The notes: generated by a model not told the origin, from the sequence alone. DNA of 64,000 bases from Neocallimastix lanati (nom. inval.) (GCA_016946835.1 JACVTC010000184.1:1-64000); one strand, 5' to 3'. Counted from the stretch's first letter, positions 12,672 through 23,837 are shown. Program-made: numbers and translations.

Positions 12672-14174
12672 TTTATATGGTGGAGATATCGGGGAATTAA
12701 ATAGAAATAATAGTAAATAACATAGATTTTTTTTAATTTTTTTTATTTTATATTGATAAACAAGTAAGTCGTTAATCCTTTGATTAACCTATGGCGCTTG
12801 TTTGATATATATATATAAAAAAAAAAAAATTTTTTTTAAATAAGTAAAATTAAGATTCTAAAAAAACAAATTTTGTAAAATTATAACAAGGAGCGGATAG
12901 AGCTCATACACAGTGTATTCTCAGATAGCAACAAATTAACTCTATTCATAGTAGGTTATTGAATAGTAGTTAATTTGGAGATTAATTGGAAAGTAGACGA
13001 AGGTATTTGGTTACCGACCCGGTAATAATAGTTCAGCCTTCAACGTTTCAACACACGAAGGTGCGGGTACTTTCCAAGCACTGGCGAATAAGGAGCTTAC
13101 GTCACCGAAGGCGTAAGATTGTTTTTTTTATATATATTTTTTTTTACTTTTCTTTGTGCTAGTTATAAGGCACTTTATTATATAAAGTATCAGACTTTGG
13201 CTAACTTCGCCATTTAAATTTTTTTTATTTTTTTTTATTACTGATACTTTATTTGTTTAATAATTCCTGTAAAAGAATCTTAATTTACTTTGAAAATATT
13301 GTGTTTTTAGTTAATTTTTATTAGTTAATAAAAATATTATTGAATACTTTTAAAATTTTTTTTATTCCGTACATAGATTATCGGATTAAGTTTATCCTAC
13401 ATAGTAATTGGGCTAGTGGGCTCTGAACTGCTATATTTTATATTGAATATAGTAATCGTGGCACACGCGTGGCATGACACCATTAGGTAAGCTGCACGTC
13501 AGACAGTGTGTACTATCAGATTGTACGACAATAAAGATTATTTTTTTTTGTATTTAATAATTATAATTAATTAATAATTTTATTAGCTATAACAATACAA
13601 TATTTATCGTTTAAAAAGAAAAATTTTTGAAAGGTGAAAATAACAAATAAAACTTTGCTTCTAAATTTATTACTACAAATATACTAAATTACAAAATTCA
13701 AGTGGTCGATAAAGATTTCGAACTTAAAATTATTCCATTAAGTTGTCGATAAAGATTTCGAACTTAAAATTATTCCATTAAGTTGTCGATAAAGATTTCG
13801 AACTTAAAATTATTCTATTAAGTTGTCGATAAAGATTTCGAACTTAAAATTATTCTATTAAGTTGTCGATAAAGATTTCGAACTTAAAATTATTCTATTA
13901 AGTTGTCGATAAAGACTTCGAACTTAAAATTATTCTATTAAGTTGTCGATAAAGATTTCGAACTTAAAATTATTCTTAATAAAGTAGTCGAAAAGAACCT
14001 CGTGCTTTATAATTTCTACTAAGTTGTCGATAAGGATTTCGAGCTTATATCTACTAAAGAAAGCAAATAAAATTATTATTTTCAAAAGTTACTAAAATAT
14101 ATTGTTTTAAAAATTGATTCGATATTAAATTACCTATTAAATTACATTTTGAAAGTTGGATTTCCCAAATTTAT
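12672..14174 (+). other. A1 untranslated leader with structured RNA segments
   Basis: About 1.5 kb between LTR and gag with no ORF but several GC-richer, self-complementary blocks. Arms TTGGAAAGTA (12986-12995) and TACTTTCCAA (13068-13077) enclose a hairpin TTACC/GGTAA and a GAAGG/CCTTC pair. CTTACG/CGTAAG follows at about 13097-13118. CGTACA (13368) and TGTACG (13522) close a second domain. The same blocks recur unchanged in A2 and (in part) A3. Likely roles are packaging, dimerisation or internal initiation, by inference. Confidence 0.7.
13699..14052 (+). repeat. 40-bp tandem repeat in the A1 leader
   Basis: Seven units of exactly 40 bp (GTCGATAAAGATTTCGAACT core) plus two diverged units. 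Each unit is an imperfect palindrome, since AAGTTGTCGA pairs with TCGAACTT. Copy number differs among A1 (7), A2 (6) and A3 (4). Confidence 0.93.
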
Positions 14175-14204
14175 TTGTATTTAATCACCTCATATTTAGA
14201 CAAA

Positions 14205-15116
14205 ATGTCCAAAGAAACAACTTTGAGCTTTAAAGAATTGAAAAAAGAATTGAGAGATATTGTGAAACTTAGCAAGGACAATTTAGATATTAAGTCCTGG
14301 GCTACTGAATTGAAACTTTGGATCAAGATACAAGGTATCACAGATCCAGAAACAATATTTAATGCTTGTTTACTTACCAGCTCTGGTGAAGTACAACGCG
14401 TTATTGAAGATTTGGGAGAAGATAGTGATGATGAAAGTGATGATTCATCAGATGAAGAAGAAGAACATGATGAAGAAGAAAATGTTGATGATGATATTAA
14501 ATTTCCTTCTCTTGGAAAAATTATTTCAAGTCTTGAAAATTTTTACGGTATTAAAGAAGACCAAAATTTACTTCTTAAAGAACTTCGTGCAATGCGAATT
14601 AAAAGAAACGAAAAGATTAAGGACTTTAATGTAAGATATAGAACTTTGTACACTAAACTTGATAAAAAGAGAAGAAAGCGCATCGGTGTACTAGATTATA
14701 TTGATTCTATTCAAAATAATTATGAAGCCTGGAAGAAATTATCCCTTAAAGATGATATAAGTATGGAGAAAGCTTTCAAAATTGCCGAGAAAGTAGATAG
14801 ACTTTCTGTAAGGAACAATAATATTAATACCTATAATGTTAATAATTCCCAGCATAATCAAAATAATCAAAACAGTACTACTTCAAGACTTTATCCTAAA
14901 AGAAGAAACGAAACTTTCCAAACAAGTCAAACAAATAATAAACTGAAACCTCAAGATATTATAGAAGAATCAACCCAGAAAATGAGAAATTTATCTGTTA
15001 AAACTTGCTTCTTCTGTAAGGAAGAAGGTCATTACTCATACTATTGCCCTCAATTAAATAAGATTATGGAAAAAAATAAAAAAGAAATATATTCCAAAAA
15101 GTCTTTAAACTTCTAA
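14205..15116 (+). CDS. gag: A1 Gag polyprotein
   Basis: A capsid-type Gag of about 303 aa counted from MSKETTLSFKELKKELR; an in-frame ATG ten codons earlier (14175) is possible but is not preserved in the same context in the other copies. There is an acidic stretch (DSDDESDDSSDEEEE) near residues 75-100, a retrotransposon gag domain (NFYGIKEDQNLLLKELRAMR) in the middle, and one CCHC zinc knuckle near the C terminus (CFFCKEEGHYSYYC) for nucleic-acid binding. Pol continues in the -1 frame. Confidence 0.9.
   Translation: MSKETTLSFKELKKELRDIVKLSKDNLDIKSWATELKLWIKIQGITDPETIFNACLLTSSGEVQRVIEDLGEDSDDESDDSSDEEEEHDEEENVDDDIKFPSLGKIISSLENFYGIKEDQNLLLKELRAMRIKRNEKIKDFNVRYRTLYTKLDKKRRKRIGVLDYIDSIQNNYEAWKKLSLKDDISMEKAFKIAEKVDRLSVRNNNINTYNVNNSQHNQNNQNSTTSRLYPKRRNETFQTSQTNNKLKPQDIIEESTQKMRNLSVKTCFFCKEEGHYSYYCPQLNKIMEKNKKEIYSKKSLNF
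15104..15110 (+). promoter_or_regulatory. candidate -1 ribosomal frameshift heptamer at the gag/pol junction
   Basis: T TTA AAC, read in the Gag frame directly before the Gag stop codon, fits the X XXY YYZ rule. The pol frame is -1 relative to gag and stays open across this point. The heptamer is preserved in A2. Gypsy-group elements are known to use frameshifting here. Confidence 0.6.
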
Positions 15117-15298
15117 ATGGGAGCAGAAGCACTCCCAATGACAAAACAATAGCTTCATTAAATAATTTACAAAATAATACTTTTACTAAGAATACTCCAA
15201 TTGATAATAATTCCTTTAATGAAGAATCTGAAGAATCTGATTTTAGTGACACAACTGAAAGTGAGGATGATATCATTATAAATGCTATAAAAAGAAAA

Positions 15299-18200
15299 AT
15301 GAATGATAATAACAGCGAAAAAGAAGAAAATAATTCCAAGAAAGTACATAAAAGTTTAAAAGATAATCCACGTCCTTTCGCAACTCCTGCTTTAAGAAAG
15401 AAGAAAGAAAATGAGCTACATAATAAACCAAATAAAGTTTATAAAAATCAAATACTTCCTTCAATTTTAACTCAACCAAATATTAACAAAGAAAAACAAA
15501 AAGAAAAGGAATTAAGAAAAATAACAAGAGTAAGAGAAAGTAAAGAAGAAAACAACAATTATTCATCAAAAGGAAAGGAAAAAGTTGAATCTGAAGATAT
15601 ACTCGTAATCGATAATGAAATAGAAGATCTAGAAATGAATAAAGATAATCAACAAAATAAAACTAATACTTTGGAAAAATTAATTTCAACAAAAACTAAA
15701 GAAACTAATAATGGAAATACTCAGTTAGTAAAAAGGAATATTAAAATGATGAATAATAAAGAACCTTACAATATTATGGATGATTTAAATAATCTTAAAT
15801 CCAGTATTACGATAGGTCAACTCTTGAATGCATGTCCGAAAATTCGTTCACAATTAACTCAAGGTTTAAAGTTAGAAAAGTCTAAAATAATTGGGACTGT
15901 AGACAATGTAATAGCACGAACTTTATTAGTAAATAACTATGATCATAGCTACATAAGTAAAAGTAATGAAGTAGCCGAAGAAGACTTAGCAATGGTTGAT
16001 GCAAGTGTTGACGGAGTACTAGGAAAACTTTTAATTGATTCTTGTAGTAACCTAAGCATCGTTACTAAGCAGTATTTTGATAAATTACCTGGTGAATATG
16101 AAACAGTTGGAAAAAGTCGTGGAAGAATCCAACTAGCAACACAAGATGAAGAATACTCGGAAGGAATTATTGTTCGATTACCAGTAAAAATTAATAATTA
16201 TGAATTTAATGCGGACTTTAGAATTATTGAGAAAGAAGACTCTTTTTATGATATGTTAATAAACTTTAAAACTCAAATCGATCATTGTTTATTTATTCAT
16301 CCGACCTTAAACAGTTTATGTAAACTTTTGTCAGAAAGTGAATACGAAGAAATAGCTAAAATAAATAATCAATATTATGATGAAGAAAGTATAATTTGCA
16401 CTATTAGAAAAGTTAAAGAAACGAATAATGAAAAGGAAATTATAAAGGAATTAACTCCAATGGAATTTATTGAGAGTGATGAATTTTTAAGTACCTTAAA
16501 TAAAGATTATAAAGAACAAATTATTAAAATTCTCAAAGAAATGATTGACATAGTTGCCACTTCAACAGAAGAACTAACTCCTTCTAAACTTTCACCACAT
16601 AAGATCCGTTTAAAAGCAAATGCAAAGCCAGTAAAATTAAGAAGTTATAGGTTAACTAAATTAAAATCAGATATCTTAAAAGAAGAACTTACAAAACTTA
16701 TTAAGAAAGGATTGATAGAACCATCCTGTTCAGAATGGTCATCTCCAGTAGTACTTATTCTAAAACACAATGGAAAGTGGCGCTTGTGCATTGACTACCG
16801 AAAAGTCAATGATATGACAGAAAAAGATTCTTATTCAGTTCCATATATAGATGAAATTTTTGATAGTCTCGGAGGAGCTAAAATATTTACAACTCTTGAT
16901 TTATTTTCTGGTTTTCACCAAATCTTAATGGATGAAGAAAGCGTTGAAGTAACCACTTTCACTACTAAGTTTGGAAATTATCAATTTAAGGTTATGCCTT
17001 TTGGACTTACTGGAGCTCCCTCAACCTTCCAAAGAGAAATGAATAAAATTTTATTCCCTTTTATTGGTGAATTTGTTTATGTATTTATTGATGATGTTTT
17101 GATCTATTCAAAAAGTATCGAAGAACATTTAATTCATATTAAACAAGTATTAGAAGTATTTAAAGAAAACAAGTTAAAAATTAATATTGAAAAGTGCCAT
17201 TTTCTTCAAACTGAAGTTGATGTATTAGGTCACAAACTTACTACTAAAGGATTAAGTCCCATGGAAAGTAAAATAACAGCTATTAAGAAGTGGGAAGCCC
17301 CTTCATCAATTCATGAATTAAGATCATTTCTAGGAGCAATAGGGTATTATCGTGACTTTATCCCTAAATATGCTCAAATTACCTCACCTTTATGTAAATT
17401 ATTGAAAAAGAATACTAAATATGAATGGAATAAAGAACAACAAGAAAGCTTTGAACTCCTAAAAGAAAAATTAATCAATGCACCTATTCTAAAATTTCCG
17501 TCATTTGACAAACCTTTTATCATTAGAACTGATGCTTCGTATAATGGAATTGGTGGAGTTCTTTTACAAAAAGAAGAAGAAACCGGTAAGGAGCATCCAA
17601 TACACTTTATAAGTAGAAGTTTGAAGAAAGCTGAAAAGAATTATGGTATCACAGATTTGGAAGGAACAGCTTTATTCTACTGTATGACTAAATTTAAATC
17701 TTATATTGAAGGAAATCCATTACCTACAACTATTTACACAGATCATAAACCATTAGTTGGTTTATTTAAAAATAAAGAACCTTTGAATGCAAGGCAAACA
17801 AGATGGTGTCTAACCGCTAGTATGCTTGGAATTAATATAAAATATGAATCAGGTAAAAAGAATGTGTTAGCTGATGCTCTTTCAAGAATGAAAAGTAAGG
17901 AAGAGAGAAAGATATTATTAACAAAAATTACTAATGGAAATAATGAAGAATTATTATCTAAAGTTATAAAGGAATTTATTAATGAAAAGTTTACTGTTAT
18001 TGATGGTGAAGATTACTTTATCGACAATGGAAATTATAGAAAATTAATAACGGACGAAAATGAAAGGTTTAAATTAATTTTAGAAGCTCATAATATTGGC
18101 CACGAAGGATATTACAAAACATATCAAAGACTTAAGAAAAACTTTTATTGGAATCATATGATTAAAGATATCAAAAGAATTGTTAGTAATTGTGAAAAAT

Positions 18201-19114
18201 GCCAATTAAATCGTCCTCAACCATATCCAGAACCAACCGAAAACCATCCAACTAAAGTGGAGGGTCCCTTTGTGCATTTAGGATTAGATATTATAGGACC
18301 GTTACCAAAAACAAGAAATAATAATCAATATATTATAGTAACTGTTGATTACTTTACCAAATGGGTTGAAGCCGAACCCACTGAAAACATAACTTCCTCT
18401 GATATAATTAAATTTTTAATAAACGTTTTTGCAAGACATGGTGTACCTCAAGTTATTACTACTGATAATGGAGTCCAATTCACTTCTGATATGACTAAAA
18501 TCTTTCTTGATCTTTATGATGTATATGTTAAATTTGTAGCTACTTACCACCCTGAATCAAATGGCCTTACTGAAAATCGAAATAAAGAAATTGGAAAATT
18601 ACTCCGTTTATTAGGAAGGAAAAATCAAGATTGGGATGAAGTTTTACCTTCTGCTTTATGGGCACTTCGAACTACCAAAAATACAGCTACTGGACATTCT
18701 AGTTTTGAATTAGTATATGGAAGAGAAGACCAACAGCCTTATGATATAGCCATAAGAACAATTGAAAATGCAGGTAAATCATATGATGAAATCTTAATGG
18801 AAAAATTTGTTCGTCATTATCAATGGACTAGAGAAGCATGCGAAAATGTGAAGAATGCTAACAAGTATTGGGCAACAAGACGAGAAGAACAAATAAGTAT
18901 GAAAAAAGGAAAAGAATTAAAGGCTGGTGATCTTGTTCTTGTTAGAAACTTTAGCCGCACTAAGCTAGAACCATATTACAATGGACCATTTAAAATTTTA
19001 AAAATTCAATTCAACACGGCAACCCTAATCGATCAGAAGACTGGAAAGCAACTCGATAGGAATGTTCACTTTAAAAATTTAGTAAAGTTTAACTCCGCTT
19101 ACAGAGAAGCTTGA
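15299..19114 (+). CDS. pol: A1 Pol polyprotein (protease-RT-RNase H-integrase)
   Basis: 1271 codons from the first ATG; the frame is open upstream into the end of gag, so translation probably enters by frameshift rather than at this ATG. A charged N-terminal region runs to about residue 150. The aspartic-protease-like segment is near 235-330, and reverse transcriptase near 430-640 with VFIDDVLIYSK at about 597. RNase H is near 740-860 (RTDASYNGIGGVLLQ; TDHKPLVGLF). The integrase zinc finger (HNIGHEGYYK..CEKC) is near 930-965 and the core near 990-1095 (GLDIIGPLP, TDNGVQFTS, NGLTENRNKE). The C terminus has a GPF-type module (PYYNGPFKILK) and no chromodomain. Confidence 0.93.
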   Translation: MNDNNSEKEENNSKKVHKSLKDNPRPFATPALRKKKENELHNKPNKVYKNQILPSILTQPNINKEKQKEKELRKITRVRESKEENNNYSSKGKEKVESEDILVIDNEIEDLEMNKDNQQNKTNTLEKLISTKTKETNNGNTQLVKRNIKMMNNKEPYNIMDDLNNLKSSITIGQLLNACPKIRSQLTQGLKLEKSKIIGTVDNVIARTLLVNNYDHSYISKSNEVAEEDLAMVDASVDGVLGKLLIDSCSNLSIVTKQYFDKLPGEYETVGKSRGRIQLATQDEEYSEGIIVRLPVKINNYEFNADFRIIEKEDSFYDMLINFKTQIDHCLFIHPTLNSLCKLLSESEYEEIAKINNQYYDEESIICTIRKVKETNNEKEIIKELTPMEFIESDEFLSTLNKDYKEQIIKILKEMIDIVATSTEELTPSKLSPHKIRLKANAKPVKLRSYRLTKLKSDILKEELTKLIKKGLIEPSCSEWSSPVVLILKHNGKWRLCIDYRKVNDMTEKDSYSVPYIDEIFDSLGGAKIFTTLDLFSGFHQILMDEESVEVTTFTTKFGNYQFKVMPFGLTGAPSTFQREMNKILFPFIGEFVYVFIDDVLIYSKSIEEHLIHIKQVLEVFKENKLKINIEKCHFLQTEVDVLGHKLTTKGLSPMESKITAIKKWEAPSSIHELRSFLGAIGYYRDFIPKYAQITSPLCKLLKKNTKYEWNKEQQESFELLKEKLINAPILKFPSFDKPFIIRTDASYNGIGGVLLQKEEETGKEHPIHFISRSLKKAEKNYGITDLEGTALFYCMTKFKSYIEGNPLPTTIYTDHKPLVGLFKNKEPLNARQTRWCLTASMLGINIKYESGKKNVLADALSRMKSKEERKILLTKITNGNNEELLSKVIKEFINEKFTVIDGEDYFIDNGNYRKLITDENERFKLILEAHNIGHEGYYKTYQRLKKNFYWNHMIKDIKRIVSNCEKCQLNRPQPYPEPTENHPTKVEGPFVHLGLDIIGPLPKTRNNNQYIIVTVDYFTKWVEAEPTENITSSDIIKFLINVFARHGVPQVITTDNGVQFTSDMTKIFLDLYDVYVKFVATYHPESNGLTENRNKEIGKLLRLLGRKNQDWDEVLPSALWALRTTKNTATGHSSFELVYGREDQQPYDIAIRTIENAGKSYDEILMEKFVRHYQWTREACENVKNANKYWATRREEQISMKKGKELKAGDLVLVRNFSRTKLEPYYNGPFKILKIQFNTATLIDQKTGKQLDRNVHFKNLVKFNSAYREA

Positions 19115-19132
19115 GTCTTCGTCGGGGCATCT

Positions 19133-19629
19133 TGATAAGAATGTATTAAATAATGCATTCTTAATTAAATCTACGATTTATTTCTAATACATTATGTGTA
19201 CATTATTATTTTTGTACTTTAATAAATTTTTAAATCCAAAGATCAAAAATTAAATCAAAAATTATATTAAACTTTATATTTTTATATTAAATCTTATATT
19301 AATAGTAATATTTTTATATATTTAAAACTTATATTAGCAATATTAATAATGAGTCTTATTTTTTTTTTATATTAATAATGAAAATTTGTATTAATAATAT
19401 TTTTATATATTGATAATTAAAAATTTATATATTATATTTTAACTTTTATTATAAAATTTTATATCGAAATGTTTTATTTTATATTGAAAAATATTTTATT
19501 TTATTAAAAACCTTTATATTAGAATAGTATTTTTATTTTTATTTGAATATTTTAACAGATTGTAATAAAAATTATAGCCAATTAAATAAATTCTTATTAG
19601 TAATATTTTAGATATTTTTAAATAAATAA

Positions 19630-19685
<56 letters not shown>

Positions 19686-20006
19686 TTTTATTAATATTAT
19701 AAATGTATTTTATTTATATTGTTATAATTAAATTTTATATAATTAATTATAAAAATCAATTTAAATTTAATAGTTTTTAAAAAAAAAAAAAAATAAATAA
19801 AATGTAATTTAGTGGCAAGAACAACTTTTATGCCTTGAAAAAAAGTATAAATAGTTGTAAATTTTGCTACTAATTTTTAAAGATCATCAAATAAAATAAA
19901 ATAAAATAAAATAAAATAAAATAAATTTATAAATAAAAATAATAAATAAAAAAATAAAATTTGTGTTTCTTACTTTATTTTTATTTAATTCTCTAAAACC
20001 TTAACA
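19133..20006 (+). repeat. A1 3' LTR
   Basis: Matches 11799-12671 throughout, with one extra A in the A-run. Followed by the TAGC copy. Confidence 0.93.
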
Positions 20007-20010
20007 TAGC

Positions 20011-20798
20011 TAATACAGAATGAACAAATAATACTAATTGTGCTAGAATAATATAAATTATTCTAACCTTATAGATTATTCTATTCTATATAATTGGAAC
20101 TTTCCAATATTCTTCAAATATTACTAAATAGAAATCTTAAGTTAATAAATCACTAATTAACTTATAATTCCTTTTTGAATTATCGATCCGATTCCATTAT
20201 AATGTATTAAAAATCTTTAGCCAAGAATATTGTCCTTGCCCACTTAATATATTAATATTATATTTCTTTTGTATTATGTTATATTGAAAATAATCAAATC
20301 TATTTAATTAGTTATTAAAATTTTCGTTATCAATTTAAATTTATTTTTAATTACTAAATTTAACTAAACCACAATAAAATATTCTGTATAATCTCTTTAT
20401 TTTTATTTTATATATATTAGTATTAAACTATTATTAAATAATTAATAATTCAATAATATATAACTACTATTTATAACAATAATATTATTAACTAAAATAA
20501 TAATTCAATTTCAATTTAAATGTTTTATTTATAAAAATAATTAGTAATTAGTTTATTAAAAAAATAGTTAGGCTTTACAAATTTTAATTTGATAAAAAAA
20601 TATAAATACATGTAATTTTTAGTGAAATAAAATATAATCAATAACTTTCTTTTTATTAAATAAATAATTATATTATTATTTTTCTTTTATAAATTTAAAT
20701 AAATAAATATTGATTTTAAAACAAATTATTTTTTTTATTGTAATTTTATTATTTGTGTTAATTATTATTATATTCCTAAAATTATATGAACCATACCA
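20011..20798. mobile_element. solo LTR-like repeat G1
   Basis: A 788-bp unit starting TAATACAGAATG and ending GAACCATACCA, flanked by TAGC on both sides. A near-identical copy (G2) is at 52081-52869. A TATA-like ATATAAATACATG lies in its 3' half. No coding capacity. It is called a solo LTR because of the repeat structure and the clean 4-bp flanks; it lacks a 5' TG, so another class is possible. Confidence 0.65.
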
Positions 20799-20802
20799 TA
20801 GC

Positions 20803-21484
20803 TGTGTAATAATCTATTTATAATATACTAACTATAACTAGATTATTAATATTTTAAGATATAAAAATTTATACTTAACTTTATATAGAGTTTATTATAA
20901 ACACTAAATATTGAAATAAACAAAAAGACTTTATTTTCTTTTAATTTATTATATAGCATTATATAATAATAACTCTAATTTCTTTAATCAAAGAAATTTG
21001 AGTTCTTTTATACTTTTTTATTTATAATTATTTTAATAGATGAAATTATTAAATAGATGTAATTATTAAATAAATAAAATAGATAAGATAAAGTTAACAA
21101 ATCAAATAAAGGTATCTAATCTTAACAAATTGATATTCAGGAAAAGATTAGTAGAAAAACCTGAATAACTTCGATTAATATTCTAATATATTAATCATCG
21201 TATTAATTAATAAAAACCCAATCATAATAATATTGGGGAAAAAATTAATTAACCGATTGCTAAAATCTTATAAATTATCAACTAATTGAAATAATAAAAT
21301 ATAAATAATATTTTTAAGTAATTAATACATTACAACAAATTTGTTTACATTATTTTTCAATATATTAATTTGGATAAATTAATATATTTTTTACATGTTA
21401 ATAAATATTGAAATATAAATGAAATATAAATTAATTAAATAAGAAGATAGATTATTTTATAAGAAATAAATCTATATTCTTACA
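20803..21484 (-). mobile_element. solo LTR H (hairpin family), reverse orientation
   Basis: A unit of about 680 bp with ends TGTAATAATC and TTCTTACA. Counting from the TG at 20805, both sides carry AGCTG, a 5-bp duplication that overlaps the first two bases of the A2 LTR, so H came in after A2. Read on the minus strand it has a TATA-like GTATAAAAG and, just downstream, the conserved inverted repeat at 20971-21004. Confidence 0.7.
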
Positions 21485-21487
21485 AGC

Positions 21488-21975
21488 TGATAAGAATGTA
21501 CTAAATAATGCATTCTTAATTAAATCTACGATTTATTTCTAATACATTATGTGTACATTATTATTTTTTGTACTTTAATAAATTTTTAAATCCAAAGATC
21601 AAAAATTAAATCAAAAATTATATTAAACTTTATATTTTTATATTAAATCTTATATTAAAAGTAATATTTTTATATATTTAAAACTTATATTAGCAATATT
21701 AATAATAAATCTTATTTTTTTTTATTTTTATATTAATAATGAAAATTTGTATTAATAATATTTTTATATATTGATAATTAAAAATTTATATATTATATTT
21801 TAACTTTTATTATAAAATTTTATATCGAAATGTTTTATTTTATATTGAAAAATATTTTATTTTATTAAAAACCTTTATATTAGAATAGTATTTTTATTTC
21901 TATTTGAATAATTTAACAGATTGTAATAAAAATTATAGCCAATTAAATAAATTCTTATTAGTAATATTTTAGATA

Positions 21976-22014
<39 letters not shown>

Positions 22015-22316
22015 TTTTATTAATATTATAAATGTATTTTATTTATATTGTTATAATTAAATTTTACATAATTGATTATAAAATTCAATTTAAATTTAAT
22101 AGTTTTTATAAAAAAAAAAAAAAATAAATAAAATGTAATTTAGTGGCAAGAACAACTTTTATGCCTTGAAAAAAGTATAAATAGTTGTAAATTTTGCTAC
22201 TAATTTTTAAATATCATCAAATAAAATCAAATAAATTTATAAATAAAAATAATAAATAAATAAATAAAATTTGTGTTTCTTACTTTATTTTTATTTAATT
22301 CTCTAAAACCTTAACA
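21488..22316 (+). repeat. A2 5' LTR
   Basis: TGATAAGAATGTACTAAAT start and ACCTTAACA end. It is a subtype slightly different from the A1 LTR (TACT for TATT near the start, shorter A-run). Confidence 0.9.
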
Positions 22317-23355
22317 TTTATATGGTGGAGATATCGGGGAATTAAATAGAAATAATAGTAAATAACATAGATTTTTTTTAATTTTTTTTTATTTTATATT
22401 GATAAACAAGTAAGTCGTTAATCCTTTGATTAACCTATGGCGCTTGTTTGATATATATAAAAAAAAAAAAAAAAATTTTTTTTTTAAAATAAGTAAAATT
22501 AAGATTCTAAAAAAACCAAATCTTGTAAAATTATAACAAGGAGCGGATAGAGCTCATACACAGTGTATTTCCAGAAAACAACAAAATATCTATTATTCAT
22601 AGTAGGTTATTGGATAATAGTTATTTTGGGAATTAATTGGAAAGTAGACGAAGGTATTTGGTTACCGACCCGGTAATAATAGTTCAGCCTTCAACGTTTC
22701 AACACACGAAGGTGCGGGTACTTTCCAAGCACTGGCGAATAAGGAGCTTACGTCACCGAAGGCGTAAGATTGTTTTTTTTTTTTTATATTTTTTTTATTT
22801 TTCTTTGTGCTAGTTATAAGGCACTTTATTATATAAAGTATCAGACTTTGGCTAACTTCACCATTTAAATTTTTTTATTTTTTTTTCTTTATTACTGGTA
22901 CTTTATTTGTTATATAATTCCTGTAATAGAATCTTAATTTACTTTGAAAATATTGTGTTTTTAGCTAATTTTTATTAGTTAATAAAAATATTATTGAATA
23001 CTTTTAAAATTTTTTTTATTCCGTACATAGATTATCGGATTAAGTTTATCCTACATAGTAATTGGGCTAGTGGGCTCTGAACTGCTATATTTTATATTGA
23101 ATATAGTAATCGTGGCACACGCGTGGCATGACACCATTAGGTAAGCTGCACGTCAGACAGTGTGTACTATCAGATTGTACGACAATAAAGATTATTTTTT
23201 TTTGTATTTAATAATTATAATTAATTAATAATTTTATTAGCAATAACAATACAATATTTATCGTTTAAAAAGAAAAATTTTTGAAAGGTGAAAATAATAA
23301 ATAAAACTTTGCTTCTAAATTTATTACTACAAATATACTAAATTACAAAATTCAA

Positions 23356-23660
23356 GTGGTCGATAAAGATTTCGAACTTAAAATTATTCTATTGAGTTGT
23401 CGATAAAGATTTCGAACTTAAAATTATTCTATTAAGTTGTCGATAAAGATTTCGAACTTAAAATTATTCTATTAAGTTGTCGATAAAGATTTCGAACTTA
23501 AAATTATTCTATTAAGTTGTCGATAAAGATTTCGAACTTAAAATTATTCTATTGAGTTGTCGATAAAGATTTCGAACTTAAAAATTATTCTTAATAAAGT
23601 AGTCGAAAAGAACCTCGTGCTTTATAATTTCTACTAAGTTGTCGATAAGGATTTCGAGCT
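23356..23660 (+). repeat. 40-bp tandem repeat in the A2 leader
   Basis: Six units with the GTCGATAAAGATTTCGAACT core plus two diverged units, in the same place as in A1. Confidence 0.92.
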
Positions 23661-23837
23661 TATATCTACTAAAGAAAGCAAATAAAATTATTATTTTCAA
23701 AAGTTACTAAAATATATTGTTTTAAAAATTGATTCGATATTAAATTACCTATTAAATTATATTTTTAAAGTTGTATTTCCAAATTTATTCTTATTTAATC
23801 ACCTCATTAATATACAACAAGAAATATTTAAACAAAA

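Larger units (their letters stand above)
11799..20006 (+). mobile_element. LTR retrotransposon A1, Ty3/gypsy, looks whole
   Basis: An 8.2-kb element with two LTRs (11799-12671 and 19133-20006) that look identical by eye apart from an A-run length, a 4-bp TAGC duplication, a leader with a 40-bp tandem repeat, a gag frame and a long pol frame in protease, RT, RNase H, integrase order (Ty3/gypsy order). No chromodomain is present at the pol end. A candidate primer-binding site starting TGGTGGAGATATCGGGG lies 6 bp after the 5' LTR. Near-identical LTRs mean a recent insertion. It looks whole. Confidence 0.93.

Noticed and set aside
12986-13077. Self-cleaving ribozyme (hammerhead or HDV-like) in the A leader
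   Set aside because: Stems are strong, but I could not find the conserved hammerhead core (CTGATGA with GAAA) or an HDV-type nested fold.
13699-14052. CRISPR-like array
   Set aside because: Units are directly adjacent 40-mers without unique spacers, in the leader of a eukaryotic retrotransposon.
14362-14634. Second-frame ORF inside A1 gag (also at 23967 and 45916)
   Set aside because: A shadow frame created by the GAA/GAT-rich acidic tract; it follows gag in every copy and has Met/Lys/Leu-biased composition.
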